A DNA stretch of 64,000 nt from CAYNLK01 sp964398055 (GTDB lineage: Bacteria > Chloroflexota > Anaerolineae > 4572-78 > J111). This document shows, piece by piece, positions 34,751 to 44,147 of this stretch (the first letter of the stretch is position 1; every line of letters begins with the position of its first letter). The position numbers and the translations under genes are program-made. The stretch is from positions 62,001 through 126,000 of the forward strand of contig CAYNLK010000012.1 in the NCBI GenBank assembly GCA_964398055.1, written 5' to 3'. A model generated the notes under the pieces. The model worked only from the letters and a program-made list of their open reading frames with translations. It did no database searches and was not told where the DNA came from.

Positions 34751-34783
34751 ACCCTAAAGGTTTTAATAACCTTTAGGGTTTTC
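34751..34783 (+). terminator. Rho-independent terminator of the giant gene
   Basis: ACCCTAAAGG (34751-34760) and CCTTTAGGGT (34770-34779) form a perfect 10-bp stem with a 9-base AT loop, followed by TTTC. It lies 92 bases after the stop codon. Confidence 0.75.
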
Positions 34784-34856
34784 ACTCAAAGGCTACTGCT
34801 CACCCATTATTGCTGCCAAAACCAAATATAGTCCACCAGAAAAGTTTTCGCCTTTC

Positions 34857-35134
34857 AGAGACCTGTTTTCTTCAAGAAAACGGGTTTCTAACCGGGAGTT
34901 GAGAATAGGTAGGAGCGCAAGGCCTTGCGCCCGTATTATGCACTTGTGCTTGACATGAGCGACATTCCCCGGCGCGGCCGGGGAGCCGCCGCTGCCTGAT
35001 CCCACGCGCCAGGGCGCCTTCCGTACCTGGCAACCTTACCAATCCATACCCCAGAACCTTAATAAATTGTTAATAGTCTTTCAGCTAATGTCTCGGGGTA
35101 TAGAAACCCGTTTTCTCAGAGAAAACGGGTTTCT
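34857..35134. repeat. Cluster of hairpin repeats between the two surface-protein genes
   Basis: The gap 34660-35217 holds no gene. Besides the terminator it carries: AGAGACCTGTTTTC with GAAAACGGGTTTCT (34857-34889); a second, perfect copy with arms AGAAACCCGTTTTC (35102-35115) and GAAAACGGGTTTCT (35121-35134); the 16-base palindrome GCGCAAGGCCTTGCGC (34915-34930); and CCCCGGC-GCG-GCCGGGG (34967-34983). These look like members of dispersed palindromic families. Confidence 0.65.
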
Positions 35135-35217
35135 GAGCACGAATCTTTTTCTGAACATCTATACCAAATGATGTTACAGTCGACGATTGATTTTGCTTGA
35201 GAGGGAGGGAGTTTACG

Positions 35218-38200
35218 ATGATATCTTACTCAGTTCGACAAAAGTTTAGTTCTGTCATCACTTTGCTGGCCCTGCTGGTCAGCCTGGCCCCGCCATTTCC
35301 GGCAATGGCTCAGGCCCGCAGCGAGCCGCTGCCCGTAAGCCAGCAGAGCCAGCCGCAGTTGCCGCCGCTAGGTAAGCTCGACGACAACTTTGGGCCGCCG
35401 GCCGGTGCCTGGAGCGAGGCCGGAATCCCGGCCGGACCTCAAGGCTCGCCGGCCGTTCCGGTCGATTTGGCCGCCGCAGCCGGCCTTTTCTTGACCCATC
35501 CGGCGATCCCAGCCACCGCTCCGGTTCGTCCGATCCAGTTAAAAGTGGAGTCGCCGGCCTGGGGTCAAGATTACAATTTTCCCCGTCCCTCCCAAGCGAT
35601 TGCCAGCCGGTTGGCTGCGCCGGCCATCCCGGCGTTGCTGCCCTGGCCGGAATTGGCTAAACTCGATCTAGCCGCCATTCAGGCCACCCCGCCGACGACC
35701 GTCAGTTTAGAGTCGCTGCCTGAAATTAGCGGCCCGGTTACCACTACCGATCCCGAAGGCTATTTTTCCTTTGGAAACCTACCCAAAGGCACCCACAAGG
35801 TAACCCTCGACCCGGCCAGCCTGCCCCTGGAGCTGCGCCCGCTGGAGAATGAAGCGATGCCGGTGCTGTGGCTCAATCCAGGGCAGGAAAAAACCTCGGC
35901 CGTCCTGGCCAGCGGCGTCCGCTTCACGGCCAGGTATGACCGCGCCAGCGGTAATTTGAGCGGTCTGGTGTTTGTGGATCAAAACGGTGACGGCCAATTT
36001 GGAGCAGACGAGGCCGGTTTGCCCCAGGTTCGGGTCATCGATCCGTCGGTGCACCAATATTTTGTGCCGTTTGACGACCGCAACCTGTCAGCTCTGTTTA
36101 TGGCTAAGAATGGGGGTAGCTGCCATAGCTCAGTAACTGCTGTTTCGCCCAATATCCTCTCCTCCATCTTTCTGACCTCCGGCCTGAACGGCACCATCAT
36201 TTACTACGATCACTGGGAAGACGGCTACGACCTTGATCCACTGACTCCCGGCCCAACCACTGAAGTCTATGTTAGAAATGCCGGTGAAACGGTAGTTTTC
36301 AATGACCTGATCAATCCGCTCCAGGTTGGCACAGTGCCGCCTCCTCCTGGCCGACCCTACTACGATGGCCGGGATCGGATCACGATTTTTGGGGAGTACG
36401 CCTCGGTTGTCCGGTTCGCCTATCCGGAGAGTGTTATCGTGGGGTCGACCACCTTTCCTGGGGTGCTGGCCGGCGCGGCCTGGGAAATTGCCGAGGTGGC
36501 CGACTGGGGCACCGAATATTCAACGATTATCGGCGAAGATTTGGATTTTAACGGCCTGGCCGTAGATGATCACGACTTTACCGGCCTGTCGGTCATGGCA
36601 GCCCAGGACAATACTACGGTCTTCTACAACGGCGCTGAGGTTGCCACATTGAATGCCGGCCAGGTTTATTTTATAGTTGGCGCTAACGATGGCCCAGGTG
36701 GTGGCGGGGTCGACAGCACCGATATCATCACCGCCACCGCGCCGGTCCAGGTGCAGCTATTGAGCGGCACCTGTAGTAACCAGGGCTGGAGTTCCAATGG
36801 TTATAGCCTGAATAACCGTAGCGATTTACATAACGCCTATTGGGCGCCGGTGCCCGGCTTTGCTCCTACTTGCAATACTGATCCGTACAACGTCGATACC
36901 GATATTTACCTCAACAACCCCAATGACGCTGACCTTGATGTAACCGTAGTCAGCGGGGCTAACACGGCGACCGTCACGATTCCCCCTCGTACCACCATTA
37001 GCGTCCTCAGCGCCACCGGCTGGGCTGACCTGGCTGATGGTAACGCCGGGACTCGCCTGTCGGCTGCCGCCCCCTTTGCAGGGTTGAGCGTCATAAACAG
37101 CACTACCAGAAATCCAGCGACTACAGGAACAACCAGCGATTGGGGTTACACCCTCATTCCGGAAGCGGAACTCAGTTCCCAGGTCATCGTGGGTTACGCG
37201 CCCGGCGTCGATCCTACGACTACTTTGCCACAGGACAACAGTAACCTGGCTTTTGTGACCGCGGTGACGGATACGGTCATCTTTGTGGATCTGGAAAATG
37301 ACGGCGTTCCCGATAATTTTGATATGAATGGCGACGGCGACGCTCTCGATCCGGCCCCGCTGTGGGGCCAGCCGGATTGGGACGAAACTACTTCCAGCAA
37401 CGGCGTCCGGGTTAACGCCGGTCAGGTGCTCCGGGTTGGCGACCCAACCGATTTGAACCTGATTGGCGCCCGTATCTACACCCGCGATAACGCCGAACGT
37501 ATTGCCGTGGCCTGGGGCCAGGACCCCTGCCGGGCCCGTCGTGCTGCGCCATCCCTGGACCTGGGCTACACTATCCTGCCGGCGCCCTTGCTCATTCCGG
37601 CCCTGGCGATTACCAAAACTCGGATCACCCTCTCCCCGGCGCCGGTCGGGGCTACGGTTCTGTACCGGATCGAACTCCAAAACGTTGGTCAGACGCGACT
37701 GGACACTGTCCCGCTGACTGATACCTACGATACGACCTACCTGGCCTTTACCGGGGCCACGCCGGCCACCGATGACAACAATAATGACGGCGTCCTCAAC
37801 TGGGCCAACCTGGGGCCGCTGGCCATCAGCCAAACCACCGCGGTGACGGTCAGTTTCACCGCCATAACCTCAACCAGAGTCCTATCTGGCCAGGTAACGC
37901 CCGATACGGCCAGCGCCTCGGCCATTGATGAGAACGGCGTCGGCGTACCTGAGGTCAGCGACGACGCTGAGGTGCGTATTGTGGTCCCCGACTTCACCAT
38001 CACCAAAACTCTGACGACGCCCTCCCCGGTGCCGGTGGGCGAGGCGATCCGGTATGAAATTGTGATCGAGAACACGGGCGAAACTGACCTGCTCACGGTG
38101 CCGCTAACCGACACCTATGAGACCGATTATGTTACCTACTTCAACGCCAGCCCACCCTCGCTCGACAACGACAATGATGGGGTTATCAACTGGGCCAACG

Positions 38201-40593
38201 TTGGGCCGATCAGCGTCGGCGGCCGGGTGACGGTAACGCTCAACTTCACTGCCGCGGCCTCAACCCAAGATATCCTGCCCGATCCGGTAACGCCGGATAC
38301 GGCCACGGCCTCAGCCGTCGATGAGTTTGGCACACCTGTGCCCGAAAGAAGCGATGAAGCTGAGGTCGAGATTACCGAAGCCGATCTCGCCATCACCAAA
38401 GTGCGGCTGACTCCCAGCCCGGTCGCGGTGGGCGACCCGGTGCAGTTCCAGATTGTGGTGGTCAATACGGGCAATACCAACCTGGTCACCGTGCCGCTAA
38501 CCGATACCTATGATACGACCTATCTGACCTACAACGGAGCCAATCCGGCCTCGGACGACAACACCAATGACGGCCAGATCAATTGGACCCAGATTGGGCC
38601 GATCAACGTAGGCGATCAAGTGACGATCACGGTGGACTTTATCGCCGCGGCCTCCACCCAGGGTCTGCCGGGGAATGTGACGCCCAACACGGCCACCACC
38701 TCGGCTGTCGATGAATTTGGCACGCCTGTGCGGGAAAGGCAGGCCACGGACGTGGTCGCCATCGACGTGCCGGCCCTGGATTTCGACAAGCGGGTCTCGC
38801 CGGAGGAGGGCAGCATGGTCGAGCCGGGCCAAACCCTGCAATATACCCTGTGCTACTCCAATACCGGCAATAGGTTGGCTACCGGCGTGGTCATTACCGA
38901 CTCGATCCCCTTCAACACTACCTACGCGCCCGGCAGCGCCGCCGCCGGAGCCGGATCGATTCCCGTTGAGTACAGCGTTGATAATGGCCTCACCTGGTTG
39001 CCCGGTGAACCTACCCCGGCTACCGACGTGACCGACCTGCGCTGGTTGATCGGCGATTTGCCGGGCAACAGCGGCCAGCAGTGCGTCTCCTTTGCGGTGA
39101 CCATCAACACCACCCTGGTCGCTCCGGCCGGTTTGACGGTGCAGTACAGCCCGGACGGCTGGATTGTGGTCGAGGGGGCCACGTCTGATTTGGAGATCAT
39201 CGGTTACACCACCCCACCCGTTGCCGCCACACCAACCATCACGCCCACGCCTGAAATAACTCCCACTCCCGGGGAGGTTACGGCCACGCCTGAGGCTACC
39301 GAAACGCCGGCCGAGCCGGCCACGGCGACCCCGACGGTTGAAGCAACCGAGACGCCAACCCCGGCTGAACCGGCCACCCCGGCTCCGGAGGCAACGGCTG
39401 AGGATACGGCCACCGAAACTTCGACGCCGGAGGTCGCTCCAACCGATAGCGCGACCTCGGAACCCACCGCCACAGAGACCGTTGCGCCGGAGGCAACGCC
39501 TACGGCTGAACCAACCTCTGAGGCGACGCCCGCCGAGGAAGCGGCCCATTGGCCGCAGCTCACCGTGATCCGGGCCGGCGCGTCTAATCTGCCAACCTAT
39601 GGGGTGCAGGCGGCGGTGTTCCAGACCCAGATCAGCCCCACCGAGACGACTGAGCCTGAGCCGGCTGATCCGCCTGAGCCGGAGGTCTCACCCACGCCAA
39701 CGGCCGAGGCGACGGCGACGGAGCCGGTCGAAACGCCGCCGGCCGAGGTCGAGGCTTTGACCGGTTATCCCATCATTCCCCTGGAGAGGGTTGAGCTGAC
39801 CATCATCAACAGCGCCACCATTGACAGCAACGAGACGCCGCCGATCACCGATACCGTTTCTAATCCGATCTTGAGGATCATCGATCCCCGACTGACCAAA
39901 GTAGGCGACCCGGATCGGGCCCGCCCCGGCGACCGGGTGGAGTACCGGATCGAGGTTTGGAACCCGGCCCCACCGGCCAATGCCAACGCCACGAACGTGA
40001 TCGTGGTCGATGCCCTGCCGCCGCAATTGACCCTGATCGGCTACACCATTACGGCCCCGCCCGGTGTAACGGTCATTGGCAGTCGAGTTGACGGCCTCGT
40101 GCCGATTGTGGGTCATCCGCGGGGCATTACCCAGTCGCTGGCCTCAACCATCACCCTGGAGATCCCGGCGTTGCCGCCGCTGCCCGAAAGTCAGCGGGTG
40201 CGGTTATTCGTAACCACCCAGGTGAACAATGTGGCCGACCCGCCGCCGGTCGATATCATTAACCAGGCTACGCTCAGCTTCACCGAGGGCAGTGAGCGGG
40301 TTGGCAGCGACTCGGTCAACGTGCCGCCGGTCCGGCCTCCCCGGCGTGATCGTGACGACGATGACGATGATGACGAGGTGGCAGCGCCGCCCGCCGTACC
40401 AACCGCGGCGCCGCCGGCCGCTGCCGAACTCACGCTGCCAGTTACCTTCTTGCCAGAAACGGGTCTGCTGGCTGCAACCGGGCCGCTGAATGGTTGGACT
40501 ACCGGCATCGCCGTGATTGGGTTAGGCGTTTTAGGGAGTTTTGGAGCAGTTGGGTTCTACCTCTGGCGAAAACGGAGGCAAGACGACAAATAG
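35218..40593 (+). CDS. Second LPETG surface protein with DUF11 repeats (1791 residues)
   Basis: This secreted, wall-sorted protein is paralogous to the end of the giant protein upstream. It has a signal peptide (1-32, F-P-A-M-A-Q-A) and a short carboxypeptidase-regulatory-like piece (about 160-200). Next comes a large region resembling the IgGFc-binding-type N-terminus, with I-I-Y-Y-D-H-W-E-D-G-Y-D. Three near-identical DUF11 repeats start near 796, 925 and 1056 (each with S-P-x-P-V-G and T-D-T-Y-x-T-x-Y), and a fourth near 1186. A Glu/Thr/Pro/Ala-rich stalk (about 1334-1518), a final domain and L-P-E-T-G (1745-1749) with a helix and R-K-R-R tail follow. The start is ATG 35218 with GAGGGAGGGAG just upstream; a TTG at 35197 is unlikely. 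Probable role: adhesin or surface layer component beside the giant protein. Confidence 0.92.
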   Translation: MISYSVRQKFSSVITLLALLVSLAPPFPAMAQARSEPLPVSQQSQPQLPPLGKLDDNFGPPAGAWSEAGIPAGPQGSPAVPVDLAAAAGLFLTHPAIPATAPVRPIQLKVESPAWGQDYNFPRPSQAIASRLAAPAIPALLPWPELAKLDLAAIQATPPTTVSLESLPEISGPVTTTDPEGYFSFGNLPKGTHKVTLDPASLPLELRPLENEAMPVLWLNPGQEKTSAVLASGVRFTARYDRASGNLSGLVFVDQNGDGQFGADEAGLPQVRVIDPSVHQYFVPFDDRNLSALFMAKNGGSCHSSVTAVSPNILSSIFLTSGLNGTIIYYDHWEDGYDLDPLTPGPTTEVYVRNAGETVVFNDLINPLQVGTVPPPPGRPYYDGRDRITIFGEYASVVRFAYPESVIVGSTTFPGVLAGAAWEIAEVADWGTEYSTIIGEDLDFNGLAVDDHDFTGLSVMAAQDNTTVFYNGAEVATLNAGQVYFIVGANDGPGGGGVDSTDIITATAPVQVQLLSGTCSNQGWSSNGYSLNNRSDLHNAYWAPVPGFAPTCNTDPYNVDTDIYLNNPNDADLDVTVVSGANTATVTIPPRTTISVLSATGWADLADGNAGTRLSAAAPFAGLSVINSTTRNPATTGTTSDWGYTLIPEAELSSQVIVGYAPGVDPTTTLPQDNSNLAFVTAVTDTVIFVDLENDGVPDNFDMNGDGDALDPAPLWGQPDWDETTSSNGVRVNAGQVLRVGDPTDLNLIGARIYTRDNAERIAVAWGQDPCRARRAAPSLDLGYTILPAPLLIPALAITKTRITLSPAPVGATVLYRIELQNVGQTRLDTVPLTDTYDTTYLAFTGATPATDDNNNDGVLNWANLGPLAISQTTAVTVSFTAITSTRVLSGQVTPDTASASAIDENGVGVPEVSDDAEVRIVVPDFTITKTLTTPSPVPVGEAIRYEIVIENTGETDLLTVPLTDTYETDYVTYFNASPPSLDNDNDGVINWANVGPISVGGRVTVTLNFTAAASTQDILPDPVTPDTATASAVDEFGTPVPERSDEAEVEITEADLAITKVRLTPSPVAVGDPVQFQIVVVNTGNTNLVTVPLTDTYDTTYLTYNGANPASDDNTNDGQINWTQIGPINVGDQVTITVDFIAAASTQGLPGNVTPNTATTSAVDEFGTPVRERQATDVVAIDVPALDFDKRVSPEEGSMVEPGQTLQYTLCYSNTGNRLATGVVITDSIPFNTTYAPGSAAAGAGSIPVEYSVDNGLTWLPGEPTPATDVTDLRWLIGDLPGNSGQQCVSFAVTINTTLVAPAGLTVQYSPDGWIVVEGATSDLEIIGYTTPPVAATPTITPTPEITPTPGEVTATPEATETPAEPATATPTVEATETPTPAEPATPAPEATAEDTATETSTPEVAPTDSATSEPTATETVAPEATPTAEPTSEATPAEEAAHWPQLTVIRAGASNLPTYGVQAAVFQTQISPTETTEPEPADPPEPEVSPTPTAEATATEPVETPPAEVEALTGYPIIPLERVELTIINSATIDSNETPPITDTVSNPILRIIDPRLTKVGDPDRARPGDRVEYRIEVWNPAPPANANATNVIVVDALPPQLTLIGYTITAPPGVTVIGSRVDGLVPIVGHPRGITQSLASTITLEIPALPPLPESQRVRLFVTTQVNNVADPPPVDIINQATLSFTEGSERVGSDSVNVPPVRPPRRDRDDDDDDDEVAAPPAVPTAAPPAAAELTLPVTFLPETGLLAATGPLNGWTTGIAVIGLGVLGSFGAVGFYLWRKRRQDDK

Positions 40594-40610
40594 AATTCAT
40601 CAATTAATTG

Positions 40611-40983
40611 TTACTACTCAGGCATGTCATTTCGAGGCCGTAGGCCGAGAAATCCCTGAGTAGGCTGCTTCAAATTTTCATTACCCGATATCCAACCTAA
40701 TGGTGTAGGGGCGACCCCTTGGGGTCGCCCCTACATTAGATTTTGTCGGGTAATCGTAACTACTCAGCCGGCGCGACTGAAGTCGCTTCTGCAGGGCTTT
40801 CGGCCGTAATGTCCGCCTACGCGGACAAAAGTAGCCCGTCCACGCAGGTGGACGACCGGCTTTAGTCCTGTAGGAGCGATTTCAATCGCTTAGCTTTTTG
40901 CCGGACGCCATGCCTTATGGCAACGGCTTCAAGGATTTCTCGCCGTCTGCGATGGCTCAAAATGACATGGGGCCGGGTAGTAA
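40611..40983. repeat. Nested repeat block downstream of the second surface protein
   Basis: This stretch fills most of the gap 40594-41013, which has no gene. The outer ends are inverted: TTACTAC (40611-40617), CATGTCATTT (40624-40633) and CGAGAAATCC (40646-40655) match GTAGTAA (40977-40983), AAATGACATG (40960-40969) and GGATTTCTCG (40933-40942). Inside lies a perfect hairpin, GTAGGGGCGACCCC-TT-GGGGTCGCCCCTAC in outline (40705-40734), then a diverged copy of the 60523-60674 element core (40771-40892). Repeats appear inserted into repeats. Confidence 0.6.
40771..40892. mobile_element. Diverged copy of the MITE-like core
   Basis: It shares with 60541-60660 the order TCCGCC-x-x-CGCGGACAAAA, then CCGTCCACGCAGGTGGACG, then GCGATTTCAATCGCTTA, with similar spacing. 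The 18-bp terminal repeats of the other copy are not visible here, so this copy is an old or truncated member. Confidence 0.55.
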
Positions 40984-41013
40984 CATCAATTTTTTCGAAA
41001 ACGGCTGTGGGCG

Positions 41014-42627
41014 CTATTGGCTAACCGTCACATAGGTCCCACTTCCTGTAATCCAGCCGGTCTCAGCCGAGGGCAACGTCACCTCCAGCCAGCCGGTGGC
41101 GGCATCGACCCTGAGAATCGGGACGATGTCGCCCTGTTTGAGGTGGGCAAAGGCCGGATAATCCGGGCCAGGCCCCCGGCGGACTTTTAAGCCCCAGGCC
41201 AATACTTCAACTTGCGGCGAGGCGGCGGTTGGGGTGGGTTCAACGGCGGCGCTGGTTGGCGTGGGGCTGGCTTGCGCTGCCGAGGGATGACTCAGCAATT
41301 GCGGCGGAGCGGTTGGAGTTGGGCTGGCCGCCGGCGATGGAATCGGTGAGGGGGTTGGGCCAAGCTGTGGTTGGAGCGCCGGCAGGATTTCGGCGTCGGC
41401 GGGCATACCGGGCTTGAGCCGGTGGTCGCTGTTGGGCAGGGTGATTTTGACGGCAAAAACCAAGTTGACCCGCTCCTCCTGCGTTTGGACGTTGCGTGGG
41501 GTGAATTCGGCCTCGTGGGCGATGAAGGTGACCGCGCCCTCAAACCGTTCCCCCGGATAGGCATCCACATAAACCTCGGCCGGCTGACCAATTTGAACCT
41601 GGCCAATCTGGGTTTGGGGCAGGTAAACGGTCAGATCGACCGTCTCGATATCACTCAACTCCAGCAGCATCGCCCCAGGCGCGGCCAACTCGCCGGGATT
41701 GACCAGTTTCTTGCTGATCAGGCCGGGCCGCGGGGCAGTGAGGGTTTGTTTGCCTAACTGAACTTGCAGTTTTTGCCAGGTTGCTTCCGCCTCCAGTAGT
41801 TGGGCCTGGGCTACGGCGATGTCTTCCGGTAGAGGCGCGGCCTTAACTGCGTTCAGGTTGGCCTCGGCGGCCAACACGGCGGCTTCCGCCTGGCCGTAAG
41901 CTGCCCCGGCCGAGTTAGCCTGGGCCACCAACGACAAGGGCATCAGGCGCAGCCGGGTTAGATGCTCCACCTGTTTTTGAGTTCCGGTCAGGGCTACCTC
42001 GGCCAACTGCACCCCAATTTGGGCCGCGGCCAGTTGCTTTTGGGCCACCTCGGCCTGAACCAGGCCGGCGTGGTTGCTCTGATTGCGGCTGGCCGCTTCG
42101 GCCTGGATTTCGGCCCGCTTCAAATTGACCCGGGCCAACTCCAGACTTTTCTCAGCCTCGGTCACCCGGGCCTGTCCCTGGTTCAGCCGGGCTTCGAGTT
42201 GGTGCGGGTCGGCCACTATGGTTTTGGCCTGCGCCCAAACCAACTCGGCCCCGGCCAGAGCCGCTTGCGCCTGAGCCAGTTGGGCCTGCGCCACCGCCAC
42301 GGCCTCGGGTTGAGCCGCGGCGCTGACCAGTTCCAGGTTGGCTCTGGCCGTTTCGACTGCGGCCTCCAACTGGGCCTGCTGGGCCAGCAAGTCGGACTTG
42401 TCTAACTCAACCAGGACTTGCCCGGCCGCCACCTCGTCGCCTTCGTCTACTTTGATCTCCAGAATCCGGCCGCCCAATTCAGCCGTGATGGCCACGGTTT
42501 CGGCCTCGATGCTGCCGGAACCGACCAGCCCCGTTGATTCCACGTTGCTTTGGGGGGATTGGGTAAACCACCAGTAGCCAGCCCCGATAATTGCCAGAAT
42601 GATGATGATCGGAATAATGCGTTTCAT
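41014..42627 (-). CDS. HlyD-type membrane fusion protein with C-terminal SH3 domain
   Basis: This periplasmic-adaptor-like subunit belongs to an ABC exporter. The 537 residues give an N-terminal membrane anchor, a biotinyl-lipoyl half domain (V-A-I-T-A-E-L-G-G-R-I), a long alanine/glutamine-rich coiled-coil hairpin (about 80-290), the second lipoyl half and beta-barrel (G-Q-P-A-E-V-Y-V-D-A-Y-P-G). A Pro/Thr linker then leads to a bacterial SH3 domain (about 470-537, L-K-V-R-R-G-P-G-P-D-Y and G-W-I-T-G). The SH3 tail is unusual for adaptors and could bind cell-wall material, useful in a host that may lack an outer membrane. It is the last gene of the exporter operon and similar to the preceding adaptor gene. 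Confidence 0.87.
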   Translation of the reverse strand: MKRIIPIIIILAIIGAGYWWFTQSPQSNVESTGLVGSGSIEAETVAITAELGGRILEIKVDEGDEVAAGQVLVELDKSDLLAQQAQLEAAVETARANLELVSAAAQPEAVAVAQAQLAQAQAALAGAELVWAQAKTIVADPHQLEARLNQGQARVTEAEKSLELARVNLKRAEIQAEAASRNQSNHAGLVQAEVAQKQLAAAQIGVQLAEVALTGTQKQVEHLTRLRLMPLSLVAQANSAGAAYGQAEAAVLAAEANLNAVKAAPLPEDIAVAQAQLLEAEATWQKLQVQLGKQTLTAPRPGLISKKLVNPGELAAPGAMLLELSDIETVDLTVYLPQTQIGQVQIGQPAEVYVDAYPGERFEGAVTFIAHEAEFTPRNVQTQEERVNLVFAVKITLPNSDHRLKPGMPADAEILPALQPQLGPTPSPIPSPAASPTPTAPPQLLSHPSAAQASPTPTSAAVEPTPTAASPQVEVLAWGLKVRRGPGPDYPAFAHLKQGDIVPILRVDAATGWLEVTLPSAETGWITGSGTYVTVSQ

Positions 42628-42733
42628 TGTTGCACCTCTTTCTTTGGGGAGTAGGAAGTAAGGAGTAGGGAGTAAGAAATAGGAAGTAGGAAGTTTATAG
42701 ACAATTGTTCACTAACCGCTGATAACTCAGAAC
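42628..42733. repeat. AGTAGGA-type simple repeat between the two adaptor genes
   Basis: About six imperfect copies of AGTAGGAAGT/AGTAAGGAGT follow one another at roughly 42650-42692. This is one of several different short repeats, each occupying a different gap of this operon. Confidence 0.5.
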
Positions 42734-44128
42734 TCAAAGTTTCGGCCTTTCAGCTAACACCGCGTCGGCAGGCATGCCGGGTTTCAAGAGTCGTTCCGGA
42801 TTGTTTAGCTTGATCTTGACGGCAAAAACGGTGTTCAGTCGCTCGGCCTTGGTCTGGACGTTTTTGGGGGTGAATTCGGCCTGGTTGCTGATGTAAGTGA
42901 TCTGGCCGGGAAAAGGCCGTCCTGGAAAAGCATCGACAAAGACATTGACCGTTTGTCCGAGCGAGATCAGGCCGATATCCGGCGTAGGCACATAGACGGT
43001 TAGAGTCACGCTGGTCAAATCGGCCAGGGTCAGCAGCGCCGCGCCCGGCGCGGCCATTTCACCCTCGTGCGCCAGCCGCTCAACCAGCCAGCCGGCCATC
43101 GGTGTGACCAGGGTATGCTTGTTAAGCTGAACCTGCAGCGTCGCCAGCCTGGCCTCGGCTTGCTGGAGTTGGGCCTGGGCCACGGCCACCTGTTCAGGCC
43201 GGGGTTGAGCTTTGAGGTTCGCTAACTGGGCTTCGGCCACGGCCACCTGGGCCAGGGCAGTGTCATAGGCGGCTTTAGCCTGAGCCACCTTGACCTCGGC
43301 CTCCTGGGGGTCATTACGCAGGCGCAGCAGGTCGTTCAAAGCGGTTTCGGCGTCGGTCCGGGCGGTTACGGCGCTGTTCAGGTCAACCCAGGCCTGCCAC
43401 ATCTCGGCCCCGGCCAGATTCCAGGCCACCCCGGCGTCTTGCTTCTGGGCTTCGTCTGCCTTGAATTTGAAACACTTTTCCCCAAAAGGGAGTTGAGTAC
43501 AGAAACTGTGTTCTTCCTGGGTCCACTCCCAGCGCTGTTGACCTAAGGCCCAAAGTTCCTCACCGGCATCCTTCAACGGGATGGCGGAGGCAATGCGTAG
43601 TTCGGCCAGTTCCAGGGCGGTTCGGGCCGCGTCGATCTGCATATCCAATTCCTGGGGGTTGTCGCGCAGGGTGATGGCGTCTTGCCATTGGGTCGATGCG
43701 GCCGCAGCATTGGCTGAGGCTACGGCCACGGCCGCCTCGGCCCTGGCGATCTCCTCCGCCCGCACCCCGGCCTCGATTTTGGCCAGTTGGGCCTTAGCCG
43801 TGGCGACTCTGGCCAGAGCCTGTTCGAAGTCGGCTTCTAAAAGGGCTGTATCCAACTCGACCAACGGTTGGCCGGCCTCGACAAAATCGCCCTCGTCGGC
43901 GGCAATGTGGCTGATCCGGCCGCCAATTTCCGCGGCTATGTTGACCTGATCGGCCTCGATAAAACCCGATACCTGGTAGATACCGGCGGCTTCCGCCGCG
44001 GTCAGCAGTCCCAGCTTGAGCTTGAGTTGGGTCAACTGGTCGGGATTCTGGCTGAAATACCAGTAGCCGCTGCCAACAATGCCGGCCAGCGCCAGGATGA
44101 TAAGCAAAGGTCGTAGTTTATGGATCAT
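42734..44128 (-). CDS. HlyD-type membrane fusion protein (YbhG-like)
   Basis: This 464-residue adaptor has an N-terminal anchor helix, lipoyl half domain (V-N-I-A-A-E-I-G-G-R-I-S-H-I), a long coiled-coil hairpin (about 85-330) and closing lipoyl/beta-barrel region (G-Q-T-V-N-V-F-V-D-A-F-P-G-R-P-F). It ends without the SH3 tail seen in the next gene. An odd Cys/Phe/Lys-rich stretch near the hairpin tip (C-T-Q-L-P-F-G-E-K-C-F-K-F-K) holds two cysteines that could form a disulfide. It should link the ABC core to an outer conduit or act as an extracytoplasmic chaperone. It lies 19 bases after the ATPase gene. Confidence 0.88.
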   Translation of the reverse strand: MIHKLRPLLIILALAGIVGSGYWYFSQNPDQLTQLKLKLGLLTAAEAAGIYQVSGFIEADQVNIAAEIGGRISHIAADEGDFVEAGQPLVELDTALLEADFEQALARVATAKAQLAKIEAGVRAEEIARAEAAVAVASANAAAASTQWQDAITLRDNPQELDMQIDAARTALELAELRIASAIPLKDAGEELWALGQQRWEWTQEEHSFCTQLPFGEKCFKFKADEAQKQDAGVAWNLAGAEMWQAWVDLNSAVTARTDAETALNDLLRLRNDPQEAEVKVAQAKAAYDTALAQVAVAEAQLANLKAQPRPEQVAVAQAQLQQAEARLATLQVQLNKHTLVTPMAGWLVERLAHEGEMAAPGAALLTLADLTSVTLTVYVPTPDIGLISLGQTVNVFVDAFPGRPFPGQITYISNQAEFTPKNVQTKAERLNTVFAVKIKLNNPERLLKPGMPADAVLAERPKL

Positions 44129-44147
44129 AGTTTACCTCCAAAACCTG

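Noticed and set aside
34660..35217. tRNA or structured RNA gene in the hairpin-rich gap
   Set aside because: The hairpins are separate simple palindromes; no cloverleaf or known RNA motif could be traced.
40611..40983. CRISPR array
   Set aside because: Repeats are inverted and nested, not equal direct repeats with unique spacers; no cas gene is in the window.
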